A program made the translations under genes and the position numbers. A stretch of DNA of 64,000 nucleotides, from positions 366,839 to 430,838 of the forward strand of contig JAILXV010000004.1 in assembly GCA_045430285.1 (NCBI GenBank), read 5' to 3'. This document shows, one piece after another, positions 63,508-64,000 of this stretch (positions are counted from its first letter, which is position 1; each line of letters begins with the position of its first letter). The DNA comes from Agarilytica sp045430285 (GTDB taxonomy: Bacteria; Pseudomonadota; Gammaproteobacteria; Pseudomonadales; Cellvibrionaceae). The notes below the pieces were generated by a model, which searched no databases, was not told where the DNA came from, and saw only the letters and a program-made list of their open reading frames with translations.

Positions 63508-64000
63508 ATGGCCGTTTTAGAAATATTGAAAGCTCCAAATGATAAATTAAAAATTAGAGCTGAGAAAGTCGTTGATGTTGAAAGGGTTCAAACGTTAATC
63601 GATGATATGCTTGATACTATGTATGCCACTGACGATGGAATAGGTTTAGCTGCCACACAAGTTGGTAGAACTGAAGCGATCATCGTGATCGATATTTCAG
63701 CAGAAAAAAATTCTCCCCTAATACTTATTAACCCTGCGGTTGTTAGTGGTTCGAACAAAGAGGTGGGGCAAGAGAGCTGCTTATCTGTTCCTGGTTACTA
63801 TGCTGATGTAGAGCGTTTTACAACAGTTAAAGTTGAAGGATTAGATCGTAATGGAAAAGAAGTGGTTGTGGAAAACGATGACTTTCTTGCAATTGTTTTA
63901 CAGCATGAAATTGATCACTTAGAAGGTAAATTGTTTATTGATTACCTTTCCCCATTAAAACAGAAAATAGCACTTAAAAAAGTCAGAAAAGCAATTAGAT
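63508..64000 (+). CDS. def: Peptide deformylase (3' end cut by window)
   Basis: Removes the formyl group from new proteins. About 164 codons are visible, nearly the full 165-175 of the family. Motif 1 is GIGLAATQVG, motif 2 is ESCLSVPG (Ser for the usual Gly in EGCLS) and motif 3 is the metal-binding HEIDH in LQHEIDHLEG. It starts 24 bases after the attC crossover with a TGAGGT ribosome site, so it looks like the next cassette gene. A second, housekeeping def gene near fmt is expected elsewhere. Confidence 0.93.
   Translation, partial: MAVLEILKAPNDKLKIRAEKVVDVERVQTLIDDMLDTMYATDDGIGLAATQVGRTEAIIVIDISAEKNSPLILINPAVVSGSNKEVGQESCLSVPGYYADVERFTTVKVEGLDRNGKEVVVENDDFLAIVLQHEIDHLEGKLFIDYLSPLKQKIALKKVRKAIR

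Overview
The window is about 64 kb of a gammaproteobacterial chromosome. Long runs match the conserved gene order of Pseudomonas-like and marine Cellvibrionales-type bacteria: mrcA/pilMNOPQ/aroKB/damX/gltBD/hemE, psd-rsgA/orn/queG/nnr-tsaE-ami, mutL-miaA-hfq-hflXKC-hisZ-purA and rnr-rlmB. A secreted polyhydroxyalkanoate-type esterase with a Pro-Thr linker fits a marine polymer degrader. The genus is inference.

Region 1 (1-19114). A truncated penicillin-binding protein 1A gene reads left. Opposite it runs the type IV pilus assembly operon pilMNOPQ, followed by the shikimate genes aroK and aroB and a DamX-like ATPase/SPOR protein. Glutamate synthase (gltBD), hemE and a degenerate HD-GYP protein come next.

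Region 2 (19179-28072). This holds a DNA alkyl-transferase (leftward), psd and rsgA (leftward), orn, a small unknown gene, queG (leftward), then nnr-tsaE-amidase, overlapping end to end.

Region 3 (28069-40008). An accessory block of about 12 kb lies between the amidase gene and mutL, which are neighbours in many relatives. It carries carbonic anhydrase, NhaA and a divergent NhaR (pH, sodium and bicarbonate homeostasis). A deletion scar joins the remains of a sterol-desaturase-like gene and a cytochrome gene. Then come a VIT-type metal transporter, an acetyltransferase, a second rsgA, a class D beta-lactamase broken by one stop codon, a secreted esterase, a small unknown protein and a glycosyltransferase.

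Region 4 (40009-55177). Housekeeping genes: mutL (endonuclease-type), miaA, hfq, hflX, hflK, hflC, a small membrane protein, hisZ, purA, a PilZ protein, rnr with a long basic tail, rlmB and a second, apparently cytoplasmic esterase.

Region 5 (55178-64000). A polymorphic-toxin locus. A filamentous-haemagglutinin-type exoprotein appears to be split into two adjacent genes. The first has the two-partner-secretion (TPS) domain. The second has its own signal peptide, the middle of an FhaB/CdiA-like protein, a DUF637-like segment and a C-terminal deaminase-like toxin. A small overlapping gene is the candidate immunity gene. It is followed by repeats, nested palindromes, a small cassette-like gene, a convincing integron attC site and the start of a peptide deformylase gene. 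No TpsB transporter or integron integrase is visible. This is the most unusual part of the window.
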